A stretch of 64,000 bases of DNA, from positions 186,001 to 250,000 of the forward strand of contig NZ_LBJC01000033.1 of the NCBI RefSeq assembly GCF_004114535.1, written 5' to 3'. How positions within the stretch are numbered: the stretch's first letter is position 1; the number at the start of each line of letters is the position of its first letter. This DNA is from Bradyrhizobium nanningense (GTDB taxonomy: Bacteria; Pseudomonadota; Alphaproteobacteria; Rhizobiales; Xanthobacteraceae). Made by a program: the position numbers and the translations under genes. The notes under the pieces are model-generated. The model ran no database searches. It saw nothing but the letters and a program-made list of their open reading frames with translations, and had not been told where the DNA came from. Shown in pieces: positions 7,796 to 16,714 of this stretch.

Positions 7796-8737
7796 TCAGC
7801 CGTGCACGATCGCCTTTTCGATCATGCAATGGATGCCTTTGGCGCCGTTGACGGTCTGGGTGACCCTGAGATCGGCGGCCAGGCTGCACAGCGTGTAGGC
7901 GTCCTCGCGCGACAGGTTTCGCGTCTCGCCGAGCAGCGCGATCATGTCGCGCAGCGCGCGCACCACGCATTGGTCGAGGTCGGGGTCCATCGCCATGGTG
8001 ATGTAGTGGGTCGCCGTCTCGGCGCGGGGATAGTCGAGCTTCAGGTCCTTGCGCAGCGCCAGGCGGAAGCGGCCCTGCAGCGCGGTCTCGATCGCGGTGA
8101 CGCAGACCTCGCCGTCGCCTTGGACGCCGTGGCCGTCGCCGCAGGAGAACATCGCCCCCGGCACGAACACCGGCAAATAGAGCGTCGCGCCGGCGCCGAG
8201 CTCCTTGTTGTCGAGATTGCCGCCCATCGCGCGCGGCACCAGCGAGGAGATGCGGCCCCAGGCCGGTGGCGGCGACACGCCCATCACGCCGAAGAACGGC
8301 TTGAGCGGCAGGTCGAGGCCCCACGGCATGCGGCCGGTCATCCTGGTACGGTCGAGCGGGATGTTGAGGATGCGGGTCTCGTGAAAATCGTCGGGCAGGG
8401 TGCCGGACAGCGGCTTGATCATGTTCCAGCCCCAATCCTGCCGGAGCTGAACGTCGAGGATCTCGACCGCGAGTACGTCGCCGGGCTCGGCGCCCTCGAC
8501 GGCGATCGGGCCGGTCAGAATGTGGCCGGGCAGCATGCGCTCGTTGCTGGCATGAACCTCGAGCATCTCGGGGGGAATGTGAAACTTGTCGCGGTCGGGC
8601 AGCATGTCAGGCCCGCCGCTGATGGTGTCGACCGTCACCTCATCGCCGCTGGCGATGGTGAGGACGGGCTTCAGCGCGGCTTCGAAGAAGCCCCAATGGC
8701 AGGTTTTGGGACTGGAATGCAGGTGGTGATGGGTCAT
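7796..8737 (-). CDS. Acetamidase/formamidase family protein
   Basis: This is a cytosolic enzyme of about 313 residues from the FmdA/AmdA family, which hydrolyses formamide or short amides to ammonium and acid. The N terminus MTHHHLHSSPKTCHWGFF is typical, followed by ASGDEVTVDTISGG and the conserved GDGEVC segment late in the chain with HGVQGDGE. I placed the start at the ATG at 8737; the frame extends 20 codons further but without family-like sequence. It is divergent from the YdcF-like gene. The exact amide cannot be told. Confidence 0.88.
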   Translation of the reverse strand: MTHHHLHSSPKTCHWGFFEAALKPVLTIASGDEVTVDTISGGPDMLPDRDKFHIPPEMLEVHASNERMLPGHILTGPIAVEGAEPGDVLAVEILDVQLRQDWGWNMIKPLSGTLPDDFHETRILNIPLDRTRMTGRMPWGLDLPLKPFFGVMGVSPPPAWGRISSLVPRAMGGNLDNKELGAGATLYLPVFVPGAMFSCGDGHGVQGDGEVCVTAIETALQGRFRLALRKDLKLDYPRAETATHYITMAMDPDLDQCVVRALRDMIALLGETRNLSREDAYTLCSLAADLRVTQTVNGAKGIHCMIEKAIVHG

Positions 8738-8868
8738 TTGCCGCGTCCGGTCGCTTTCATCAGGCCAGGCTTGACCCGGCGCTCGATCCTCTTTCAAGAA
8801 GCTGTCTGAAGATCGCCGGGCAGGTCAAGCCCCGCGCAGACTGGCAAGGTCATTCCCGCGAGGCTCCC

Positions 8869-9672
8869 CTGTTTTTCGTCCTGTCCAAGACCCTCGGCAC
8901 TGCGCTGCTGCCGATCAACCTTCTGGTCGAGCTCGGCATCGTCGCGCTGGTGCTGATGGCGACGCGCTTTGCCGCGCTCGGCCGCAAGCTTGCCGTGACC
9001 ACGCTGGTGTTGCTGGCGCTGGCGGCGTTCTCGCCGCTCGGCAATCTCTTGATCTATCCGCTGGAATCGCGCTTTCCCGCGTGGGACGCCTCGCGCGGCG
9101 CGCCCGACGGCATCATCGTGCTCGGCGGCTCGGTCGACACCGATCTTTCGGCGGCGCATCGCACGCCCGTCGTCGCGCACGCAGCCGATCGTCTGTTCGC
9201 GCCGGCCGAGCTCGCGCGCCGCTATCCGAACGCGCGCATCGTGTTCACCGGGGGGAACGCGAACCTGGTTTCGACCGAGGCGAAGGAGGCCGACTATTCC
9301 GCGCCGATCCTGGAGAATCTCGGCATCCCGAAAGAGCGTCTGATCCTCGAGCGCAATTCGCGCAACACCTGGGAGAATGCGATTTTCACCAAACAGCTGG
9401 TGACGCCGAAGCCGGGCGAGCGCTGGCTGCTGGTGACGTCGGCCTTCCACATGCCGCGCTCGATGGGAATCTTCCGCAAGGCCGGATTTGACGTCGAGGC
9501 CTATCCGGTGGACTGGCGGATGGGCGGACGTGACGATCTCTTGTCTTTCACCAATATCGGCGCGGACGGACTAGGCCGAACCGAAGTTGCGGTGCGCGAG
9601 TGGATCGGGCTCGTGGCTTACCGCCTGATGGGCAGGACCGGCGAGTTGCTTCCGGGACCCGGCAAGGACTAG
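8869..9672 (+). CDS. YdcF/SanA-like DUF218 membrane protein; apparent CTG start
   Basis: Residues read LFFVLSKTLGTALLPINL... from a CTG at 8869, giving an initial membrane helix, a second helix (LAVTTLVLLALAAFSPLGN), then a periplasmic DUF218 domain (PDGIIVLGGSVD, FTGGNA, RNTWENA, TSAFHMPRSM). Such proteins are linked to envelope biogenesis. The first ATG in frame is at 8950 and would remove the first helix. No ATG, GTG or TTG lies between the family-like N terminus and the upstream region, while GAGG sits 5 bases before the CTG. The DUF169 gene follows 57 bp downstream. Confidence 0.85.
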   Translation: MFFVLSKTLGTALLPINLLVELGIVALVLMATRFAALGRKLAVTTLVLLALAAFSPLGNLLIYPLESRFPAWDASRGAPDGIIVLGGSVDTDLSAAHRTPVVAHAADRLFAPAELARRYPNARIVFTGGNANLVSTEAKEADYSAPILENLGIPKERLILERNSRNTWENAIFTKQLVTPKPGERWLLVTSAFHMPRSMGIFRKAGFDVEAYPVDWRMGGRDDLLSFTNIGADGLGRTEVAVREWIGLVAYRLMGRTGELLPGPGKD

Positions 9673-9729
9673 AACGAGAACCGCAAAACAAGAATACGCG
9701 GCGCACGATCGCTGCGTCCGGAGGAAGCC

Positions 9730-10512
9730 ATGCAACAGCACAGTGCAGACAGCATCGATCTTGCCGGCCTCGTCGCCGATCTCAACAGCCTGCTGCGGTT
9801 GAAGACGAATGTGATCGGCATGAAGTTGTTCGCGCAACCGGCGGAGATGGAGGCGATCCCAAAAATCCGGCGGCCGAACGCGATCCACACCACCGACCAG
9901 ATCGTCAGCATGGCCGCGCGGCTGGGCTGGACTGTCGGCATCACCGCCGACGATCTCGTCGGCGCGCAGTGCCGCGCGGTGATCGGCCTTGCGCCACAGG
10001 ACGACAAATGGCGCGCCGGTGAAAATTATGTCGGGGTCTGGCACGGCACGGCGGAGGACGCGCGCAAGCGGCAGGAGGCGCTGGACGTTGTTCCGTTCGG
10101 ACAATATCAGGCGCTCGCCGTCAGTCCGCTCGCGAGCGGGCGGCTCGATCCGCCCGACATCTGCCTCGTCTATGCGACGCCCGGGCAGATGATCATCCTG
10201 ATCAACGGGCTGCAATATACCGGCTACAAGAAGTTCGAATGGGGCGTGGTCGGCGAGACCGCTTGCGCCGATTCCTGGGGGCGGGCGCTCAAGACCGGGG
10301 AGCCCAGCCTGTCCTTGCCATGCTATGCCGAACGGCGCTATGGCGGCGTGCCGGACGAGGAGATGCTGATGGCCTTGAAGCCCGCGCATCTCGCCAAGGC
10401 AATCGAGGGCATGAAGGCGCTGGCCCGGAACGGCCTGCGCTATCCGATCCCGCCCTATGGCATTCAAAGCGACGTCCGTGCCGGCATGGGCGTGAGTTAC
10501 GCGAAAAAGTAA
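9730..10512 (+). CDS. DUF169 family protein
   Basis: This 260-residue cytosolic protein has the features of the DUF169 family: an N-terminal helix with LLRLKTNVIGMKLF, the core CRAVIGL, an ICLVYATPGQMIILINGLQ segment, the conserved GETACADSWGRALKTGEPSLSLPCYAERRYGG region with paired cysteines, and a C-terminal helix. The biochemical role is unknown; the conserved cysteines hint at metal or cofactor binding. It is the first gene of a tight run: the next gene starts 9 bp downstream, so it is probably co-transcribed with the two enoyl-reductase-like genes. Confidence 0.85.
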   Translation: MQQHSADSIDLAGLVADLNSLLRLKTNVIGMKLFAQPAEMEAIPKIRRPNAIHTTDQIVSMAARLGWTVGITADDLVGAQCRAVIGLAPQDDKWRAGENYVGVWHGTAEDARKRQEALDVVPFGQYQALAVSPLASGRLDPPDICLVYATPGQMIILINGLQYTGYKKFEWGVVGETACADSWGRALKTGEPSLSLPCYAERRYGGVPDEEMLMALKPAHLAKAIEGMKALARNGLRYPIPPYGIQSDVRAGMGVSYAKK

Positions 10513-10521
10513 GGGACGACC

Positions 10522-11700
10522 ATGAGCTCTGCGAAATTCGACATCGTCGTCTACGGCGCAACCGGTTTCACCGGCCAGCTCGTCGCCGAGTATCTGACGA
10601 GGCAATACAAAACTGACAATTCGCTGAAATGGGCGATGGCCGGCCGCAGCCTCGGCAAGCTGAAATCGGTACGCGATGCGATCGGCGCGCCCGGGAATAC
10701 GCCGCTGATCGTTGCGGATGCGTCGGACGCGGCCTCGCTGAGGGCGATGGCGGAGCAGACGATGTCGGTGATCACGACGGTCGGTCCGTATCAGCTCTAT
10801 GGCGAGGAATTGCTCGCGGCCTGCGTTGCGACCGGCACGGATTATTTCGATCTCTGCGGTGAGCCGATCTGGATGCGGCAGATGATCGACAAGTACGAGG
10901 CGGCTGCGAAAGAGAGCGGCGCGCGCATCGTGTTCTCCTGCGGCTTCGATTCCGTGCCATTCGAGCTTGGGACTTTCTTCGTGCAGGAAGAGGCCAAACG
11001 CGTGTTCGGCGCGCCCGCCGCGCGCGTGAAGGGCCGTGTGCGCGACATGCGCGGCACGCTGTCGGGCGGCACCGCGGCAAGCGCGAAGGCAACCTTCGAC
11101 GCGGTCGCCAAGGACATCAGTCTGATCGCGATCCTGAACGATCCGTTCGCGTTGACGCCGGGTTTCACCGGCCCGAAGCAGCCGAAGGGCAACAGGCCGG
11201 TGCTTGAGGAGGATCTGCAATCCTGGGCCGCGCCGTTCATGATGGCGCTGATCAACACGCGCAACGTCCATCGCTCCAACATGCTGATGGGTTTCCCGTA
11301 TGGCCAGGACTTCGTCTACGACGAGATGGTTTTGACCGGCCCCGGCGAGCAGGGCGAGGCTAACGCCAAGCGCGTGATGGCGGCGAACGCCGAGAAGACC
11401 GGCCCGAACGCGCCGAAGCCGGGCGAGGGGCCGTCGAAAGAGGAGCGGGAGAACGGCCGTTTCGACCTTCTCTATGTCGCGATTGCCCCCGACGGCCGCA
11501 TGGTCCGCGCCGGCGTCACCGGCGACCGCGATCCCGGCTACGGCTCGACCTCGAAGATGATCTCCGAATGCGCCATCTGCCTGCTGCGCGACGCGACGGA
11601 CGTTCCGGCCGGCTTCTGGACCCCGGGCGCGGCGATGCAGCACAAGCTGATCAAGCGGCTGCGGGACAATGCGGGGCTGACATTCGCCGTGGAAGCATAA
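10522..11700 (+). CDS. Saccharopine-dehydrogenase-like / trans-acting enoyl reductase family oxidoreductase, copy 1
   Basis: This 392-residue protein has an N-terminal Rossmann fold (FDIVVYGATGFTGQLVAEYL) followed by TVGPYQLYGEELLAACVATGTDYFDLCGE, the typical saccharopine dehydrogenase-like pattern. Mycobacterial members act in trans with polyketide synthases to reduce enoyl groups; others have unknown substrates. It is 9 bp after the DUF169 gene and 28 bp before a close paralogue. No membrane segment is seen. The function here is not known, but dehydrogenase/reductase activity with NAD(P) is likely. Confidence 0.85.
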   Translation: MSSAKFDIVVYGATGFTGQLVAEYLTRQYKTDNSLKWAMAGRSLGKLKSVRDAIGAPGNTPLIVADASDAASLRAMAEQTMSVITTVGPYQLYGEELLAACVATGTDYFDLCGEPIWMRQMIDKYEAAAKESGARIVFSCGFDSVPFELGTFFVQEEAKRVFGAPAARVKGRVRDMRGTLSGGTAASAKATFDAVAKDISLIAILNDPFALTPGFTGPKQPKGNRPVLEEDLQSWAAPFMMALINTRNVHRSNMLMGFPYGQDFVYDEMVLTGPGEQGEANAKRVMAANAEKTGPNAPKPGEGPSKEERENGRFDLLYVAIAPDGRMVRAGVTGDRDPGYGSTSKMISECAICLLRDATDVPAGFWTPGAAMQHKLIKRLRDNAGLTFAVEA

Positions 11701-11728
11701 CGTCCACGCCTCCGAGGACGCGCGATCC

Positions 11729-12904
11729 ATGTCAGCGAAGTTCGACATCGTCGTCTACGGCGCTACCGGATATACCGGCCAGCTCGTTGCCGAGTACCTC
11801 GCCGCGCACTACGTCGGGGACGGGGCGCCGACATGGGCGATGGCAGGACGCAGCAGAGACAAGCTCACGTCAGTTCGCGACGCGATCGGCGCACCTAAGG
11901 ACACGCCGCTCATCGTTGCCGACGCAGCCGATCCCGCATCGCTGCAGGCGATGGTGGATCAGGCGAAGCTCGTCGTCACCACCGTCGGTCCGTACCAGCT
12001 TTATGGTTCCGATCTGCTCGCCGCCTGCGCCGCGTCGGGCACCGACTATATGGACCTCTGCGGCGAGCCGATCTGGCTAAAGCAGATGATCGATATGCAT
12101 GAGGCGGCCGCCAAGGCGAGCGGCGCGCGCATCATGTTCTCGTGCGGCTTCGATTCCATTCCGTTCGAACTCGGTGCGTTCTTCGTGCAGGAGGAAGCCA
12201 GGCGCGTGTTCGGAGCGCCTGTATCTCGCGTCAAGGGGCGCGTCCGCGACCTCAGCTGGAAGTTCTCCGGCGGCACCTCGGCAAGCGCGAGGGTCACCTT
12301 CGAAGCAGTTGCGCGGGATCTCAGCCTGGTGTCGATCCTCAAGGACCCCTTCGCGTTCACGCCCGGCTTCGAGGGACCGAAACAGCCGCGCGGCAACAAG
12401 CCTGTTTTCGAGGAAGACCTGCAATCCTGGTCCGCGCCGTTTGCGATGGCGACGCTGAACACGCGCAACGTCCATCGCTCCAACATGCTGATGGGATTCC
12501 CGTATGGCCGGGATTTTGTCTACGACGAGATGGTGCTGACGGGGACAGGGGACGAAGGGCAGGCCAACGCGAAGCTGGTCATGGCCGCCAACAGCGAAAA
12601 GACCGGCCCCACAGCGCTCAAGCCGGGCGAGGGGCCGTCGAAGAAAGAGCGCGACAACGGTCACTACGACGTGCTCTATGTCGCGATCGCGCCCGACGGC
12701 CGTCAGGTTCGTGTGGCGGTGAAAGGCGATCTCGATCCCGGCTATGCCTCAACGGCGAAGATGATCTCCGAATGCGCCATCTGTCTGTTGCGCGACACGC
12801 CGGATGTTCCGGCCGGTCTCTGGACGCCGGGCGCAGCGATGCAGCACAAGCTCATCAAGCGGCTGCGGGACAATGCGGGGGTGACGTTTGAGGTTGAGAC
12901 GTAG
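11729..12904 (+). CDS. Saccharopine-dehydrogenase-like / trans-acting enoyl reductase family oxidoreductase, copy 2
   Basis: This 391-residue protein is colinear with the preceding gene over its whole length. It has the same start pattern (FDIVVYGATGYTGQLVAEYL), GTDYMDLCGE, HRSNMLMGFPYG and C-terminal GAAMQHKLIKRLRDNAG. Most residues are identical by eye, so this is a tandem duplication; the intergenic spacer is only 28 bp. Divergence is spread evenly, without frameshifts, which suggests both copies are kept by selection. It is the last gene of the DUF169 operon. Its substrate is unknown. Confidence 0.85.
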   Translation: MSAKFDIVVYGATGYTGQLVAEYLAAHYVGDGAPTWAMAGRSRDKLTSVRDAIGAPKDTPLIVADAADPASLQAMVDQAKLVVTTVGPYQLYGSDLLAACAASGTDYMDLCGEPIWLKQMIDMHEAAAKASGARIMFSCGFDSIPFELGAFFVQEEARRVFGAPVSRVKGRVRDLSWKFSGGTSASARVTFEAVARDLSLVSILKDPFAFTPGFEGPKQPRGNKPVFEEDLQSWSAPFAMATLNTRNVHRSNMLMGFPYGRDFVYDEMVLTGTGDEGQANAKLVMAANSEKTGPTALKPGEGPSKKERDNGHYDVLYVAIAPDGRQVRVAVKGDLDPGYASTAKMISECAICLLRDTPDVPAGLWTPGAAMQHKLIKRLRDNAGVTFEVET

Positions 12905-13012
12905 CTCGGCATTGTTGGGTGGGCCCCCGGGCCAAAAGACGTCTGCAAATTAGGCGCCTCTAAAGCTCCCCCCGACTTTGTGCAAAGCCCTTACAAGGGG
13001 AGCGGGTAAGAC

Positions 13013-15316
13013 CTACGCCGCCACCACGCGCGGCGCTTCCGTCGCATTCGAGGCCTGCACCGGCTTGCTCAGCATGGTCACCTCGCTGAAGCCGACCTCT
13101 CTCAGCTGCTCGCACATCAGGTTGCGCGCGTCGGGCGCCATCGCGGTATCGGGCACCACGACGGCGCGGGCATGCGCCGTCAGCAGTTCGGCCGGAAGGT
13201 CCGAGGCGCTGCCGGCGTCGATCAGGACGTGATCATAGGCGCGCAGCAGTGCGTCGATGGCGAGCGTCACCCGCGGCGATTGCAGCAGGCTGCGATCGAA
13301 GCCGGGACGGCCGGCCATCACCAGATGCAGCCGCGACAGCTTGTCCCGGGTGATAACTTGCGCGAACGACGCCTCTCCTTGCATCAGCTCGGCAAGGCCG
13401 GGCGCCGAAGCGTCGACGCACACCGCGGCAATCGTCGGCGAGGACGCGGCGAGATCGACCACGACGACGCGCGCCTCGCGCGCCAGATGCCGGGCCAGCG
13501 TCAGTGTCGACAGCGTGATGGCTTCGCCTGAGGCAGTGCCGAGCACGGTGACCTTCTTCGCTGCAGCGCCGGCGGCGCGCAGGCGGTCGGCCAGTTGCTC
13601 GATCTCGGCGAATTCGGTGACGTCCGCATCGGTCGTCATCTCCGGCTGCAGCGGTACGGGCTCTTCCAAATCGGGATCGATGCGGGGCTCGGCGGTCGGT
13701 TCGACGACCGGCTGGACTGCCGCCTCCTGGCGCACCGGCGCCTGTGCCGGGAAAACCGCCGCCACCGCGCGCGGTGCGGTCTGGCGCAACAACTCCCCGG
13801 TGACGACGACGCCGGACGATAGCAGCAGCGTCGCGATCGTCGCGATCAGCACGATCGGCAGCTTCTTCGGATAGGCCGGCGTGTTCGAGACGATGGCGCG
13901 CGAAATGATGCGGCCATCGGTTGGCGCGGTGTCGATGGTCTCGCGGGTGTTGGCCTCGCGGTACTTGGCCAGGTAAGTCTCGAGCAGATCGCGCTGCGCC
14001 TTGGCTTCGCGCTCGAGCGCGCGAAGCTGGACGTCCTGACCGTTGGTCGAGGCCGCCTGCTTCTTGAGCTGCTCCAGGCTCACGGTCAGGCCGTTGACCC
14101 GGCCTTCGGCAATGCGCGCGTCGTTTTCGAGTGAGCGGGAGATCTTGGCCGCCTCGTCGCGGATCTGGGTATCGAGATCGCCCAATTGGGCTTTCAATTC
14201 CTTGATGCGCGGATGGTTGCCGAGCAACGTCGAGGACTGCTCGGCAAGCTGGGCACGCAGCGTGACGCGCTGCTCCGACAACCGCCGCACCAGCTCGGAG
14301 TTCAGCACCTCCGACGCCTCGATCGGCTTGCCGCTCTGGAGCATCTCCTTGATCAGCCGCGCCTTGGATTCGGCGTCCGCCTTCATCGAGCGCGCATTAT
14401 TGAGCTGGGTGTTCACCTCGCCCATCTGCTGGTTCGACAGGGTGGTATTGTTGGTGCCGACGAACAGGCTCGACTTGGAACGGAAATCCTCGACCCTGGC
14501 CTCGGCGTCGGAGACCTTCTTGCGCAGATTCTCAATTTCCCCGGCGAGCCACAGGCTCGCGTTCTTGGCCTGCTCCTGGCGCGCGCCCTGCTGGAGCACG
14601 AGATAGCCGTCGGCGATCGAATTGGCGACGCGGGCCGCAAGCTCGGGATCGGCGGATTGGAATTCGACCACGATCACGCGCGACTTGTCGACGGCATAGG
14701 CCTGAAGGCGCTCGTAATAGGCATCGAGCACGCGCTCTTCCGGCGTCATCGAGAACGGATCGCGGCCGATACCGATCATCGCGGCCAGCGACTTCAGCGG
14801 CGAGACGCCTTGCAGCACCGGATCGAATTCGGGACGTTCGGCGAGCTTGTTCTTCTTGATGATCTCGCGTGCGAGATCGCGCGACAGCACGAGCTGCACC
14901 TGGCTGGTGACGGCCTCGGCGTCGAGCGCCTGCCGCTCCTCGGTGCGGTCGCTGTTCGGGCGCAGGAACACGTTCTCGCGGCCATCGATCAGGATGCGCG
15001 ATTCGGACTTGTAGCGCGGCGTGACGAGATTGACGGCGGCAATCGAGGCGACGAGCGCCAGCACCGTCGGCACGACGATCCAGCCGCGCTTGCGTGCCAA
15101 TGCGGCACCGAGCGCGTGCAGGTCGATATCGCCGGATTCGACTTGCGTCTGCTTCGTGACGATCGGCGCAGGCCTCGCTTCAATCCTGGGCTCGACCTTG
15201 ACTTCAGCCCTTTCAGCCTTGACTTCAGCTTTGGGCGCGACTTCGGCTCTGGGCTTTGACACGGCCCGCGCAACCACCGCCTTGTCCTTGCCGGCACGCC
15301 AGAACGCTAAACGCAT
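13013..15316 (-). CDS. Wzz/GumC-type polysaccharide co-polymerase with degenerate C-terminal kinase domain
   Basis: This is a 767-residue inner-membrane protein. It has an N-terminal cytosolic segment of about 80 residues, a first membrane helix (WIVVPTVLALVASIAAVNLV), a Wzz domain (YKSESRILIDG), a long periplasmic coiled coil, a GNVR-like end, and a second helix (LPIVLIATIATLLLSSGVVV). The cytosolic C terminus is shaped like a BY-kinase/Mrp ATPase (VTVLGTASGEAITLSTLTLA ... VVVVDLAA). The P-loop lacks the GKT lysine-threonine pair, so it is probably not a kinase. It sets exopolysaccharide chain length/export. The start at 15316 is supported by GGGAG. It is divergent from the glycosyltransferase. 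Confidence 0.9.
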   Translation of the reverse strand: MRLAFWRAGKDKAVVARAVSKPRAEVAPKAEVKAERAEVKVEPRIEARPAPIVTKQTQVESGDIDLHALGAALARKRGWIVVPTVLALVASIAAVNLVTPRYKSESRILIDGRENVFLRPNSDRTEERQALDAEAVTSQVQLVLSRDLAREIIKKNKLAERPEFDPVLQGVSPLKSLAAMIGIGRDPFSMTPEERVLDAYYERLQAYAVDKSRVIVVEFQSADPELAARVANSIADGYLVLQQGARQEQAKNASLWLAGEIENLRKKVSDAEARVEDFRSKSSLFVGTNNTTLSNQQMGEVNTQLNNARSMKADAESKARLIKEMLQSGKPIEASEVLNSELVRRLSEQRVTLRAQLAEQSSTLLGNHPRIKELKAQLGDLDTQIRDEAAKISRSLENDARIAEGRVNGLTVSLEQLKKQAASTNGQDVQLRALEREAKAQRDLLETYLAKYREANTRETIDTAPTDGRIISRAIVSNTPAYPKKLPIVLIATIATLLLSSGVVVTGELLRQTAPRAVAAVFPAQAPVRQEAAVQPVVEPTAEPRIDPDLEEPVPLQPEMTTDADVTEFAEIEQLADRLRAAGAAAKKVTVLGTASGEAITLSTLTLARHLAREARVVVVDLAASSPTIAAVCVDASAPGLAELMQGEASFAQVITRDKLSRLHLVMAGRPGFDRSLLQSPRVTLAIDALLRAYDHVLIDAGSASDLPAELLTAHARAVVVPDTAMAPDARNLMCEQLREVGFSEVTMLSKPVQASNATEAPRVVAA

Positions 15317-15520
15317 CGAACACTCCCGCAGGGGCAATGCCACCAAGCTAACTCAACCGGGGCGATTACACTCCATTAAGGTTGCCGCTGGGTTAATCGG
15401 AGCATCCGGCGATCGTTGCGGTCGTGCCGGTCACCGTTTGTTAACCACGAGGGCTCTTAATCCGTCTCGATATTTCCAAGGAATTGTTCGGCACACGTCG
15501 TCGAGCGCTGGTTTTGATTC

Positions 15521-16654
15521 ATGCCACTCTCTCTTGACCGGCCGCTTCGCATCCTGCACGCCGTGCGCGCTCCGGTCGGCGGTATCTTCCGCCACATCCT
15601 CGACGTCGCCAATGGACAGGTCGACCGCGGCCATCATGTCGGCATCCTCGCCGACAGCCTCACCGGCGGCGAACGCGCCGACAAGGCGCTTGCCGAGCTC
15701 GCGCCGCGGCTGAAGCTCGGGGTGCACCGGCTCGCGATCCGCCGCGAACCTTCGCCGGACGATGTCCTGGTGTGGCTGCGGATGCGGCGCCTGATCGCCA
15801 CGCTGAAGCCGGACGTCATGCACGGCCACGGTGCCAAGGCCGGCGCCTTCATCCGGATGCGGCGACGCTCCGACGACACCATCCGCATCTACACGCCGCA
15901 TGGCGGCTCGCTGCACTATCCGCTCAACACCTTCAAGGGCGAGTTCTACGCGCGGCTGGAGCGCGCGCTGATGGATTCGACCGACCTGTTCTTGTTCGAG
16001 AGCGCATTCGCCCGCGACACCTATCAACGCATCGTCGGCACACCCAAGGGCGTGGTGCGCTGCGTCTTCAATGGCGTCACGCCCGAGGAGTTCGAGCCTG
16101 TCGTGACCGCCGATGATGCCACCGACCTCTGCTATGTCGGCGAGTTCAGGCACATCAAGGGTGCGGATCTCTTGGTCGAGGCCGTGGCGCGCCTGCACGA
16201 GGGCGGCAAGAAGGTCACGTTGACGCTCGGCGGCGACGGCGAGGAAACGGCGGCCCTGAAGGCGCAGGTCGAAAAGCTCGGCCTGTCAGGCGCAATCCGC
16301 TTCATCGGCCACGTCAAGGCGCGCTACGGCTTCTCCAAAGGGCGGCTGCTCGTCGTCCCCTCGCGCGGCGATTCCATGCCCTATGTCGTGATCGAGGCGG
16401 GCGCGGCCGGCATCCCGATGATCGCGTCCAGAATCGGCGGCATCCCCGAAATCTTCGGGGCGGAGAGTCCGGCCCTGTTCGCGCCGAGCAATTCCGAGGC
16501 CATGGCCGAGGCGATCGCCGCAGCGCTCGACGATTCCCAGGTAACGGCACAGCGCGCGGCCACCTTGCGCGAACGCATCTCCGCACATTTCTCGCAAGCC
16601 GCGATGGTCGACGGCGTGCTCGCCGGCTATCGCGACGCATTTGCCAATCATTAA
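15521..16654 (+). CDS. Glycosyltransferase family 4
   Basis: This 377-residue GT-B enzyme transfers a sugar from a nucleotide donor to the lipid-linked exopolysaccharide intermediate at the cytosolic membrane face. The N-terminal domain has the family GG loop (APVGGIFRHILDVANG). The C-terminal domain shows CYVGEFRHIKGADLLVEA, LGGDGEE and the EX7E-like motif DSMPYVVIE, with Asp in place of the first Glu. No signal or membrane helix is seen. It is followed 60 bp later by the sugar-phosphate transferase gene on the same strand, so they are likely co-expressed. Confidence 0.88.
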   Translation: MPLSLDRPLRILHAVRAPVGGIFRHILDVANGQVDRGHHVGILADSLTGGERADKALAELAPRLKLGVHRLAIRREPSPDDVLVWLRMRRLIATLKPDVMHGHGAKAGAFIRMRRRSDDTIRIYTPHGGSLHYPLNTFKGEFYARLERALMDSTDLFLFESAFARDTYQRIVGTPKGVVRCVFNGVTPEEFEPVVTADDATDLCYVGEFRHIKGADLLVEAVARLHEGGKKVTLTLGGDGEETAALKAQVEKLGLSGAIRFIGHVKARYGFSKGRLLVVPSRGDSMPYVVIEAGAAGIPMIASRIGGIPEIFGAESPALFAPSNSEAMAEAIAAALDDSQVTAQRAATLRERISAHFSQAAMVDGVLAGYRDAFANH

Positions 16655-16714
16655 CCATCCTTAAGCCCGCTTTAGAGAATCTTCCGATTTGTTCGATAGT
16701 CGAAGGGCCAGGGG

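Noticed and set aside
7310..8809. 499-codon plus-strand open frame
   Set aside because: Antisense shadow of the acetamidase gene and its neighbour; no domain, no ribosome site.
9571..11748. 725-codon minus-strand open frame
   Set aside because: Antisense to DUF169 and the reductase genes; His/Arg-rich shadow sequence.
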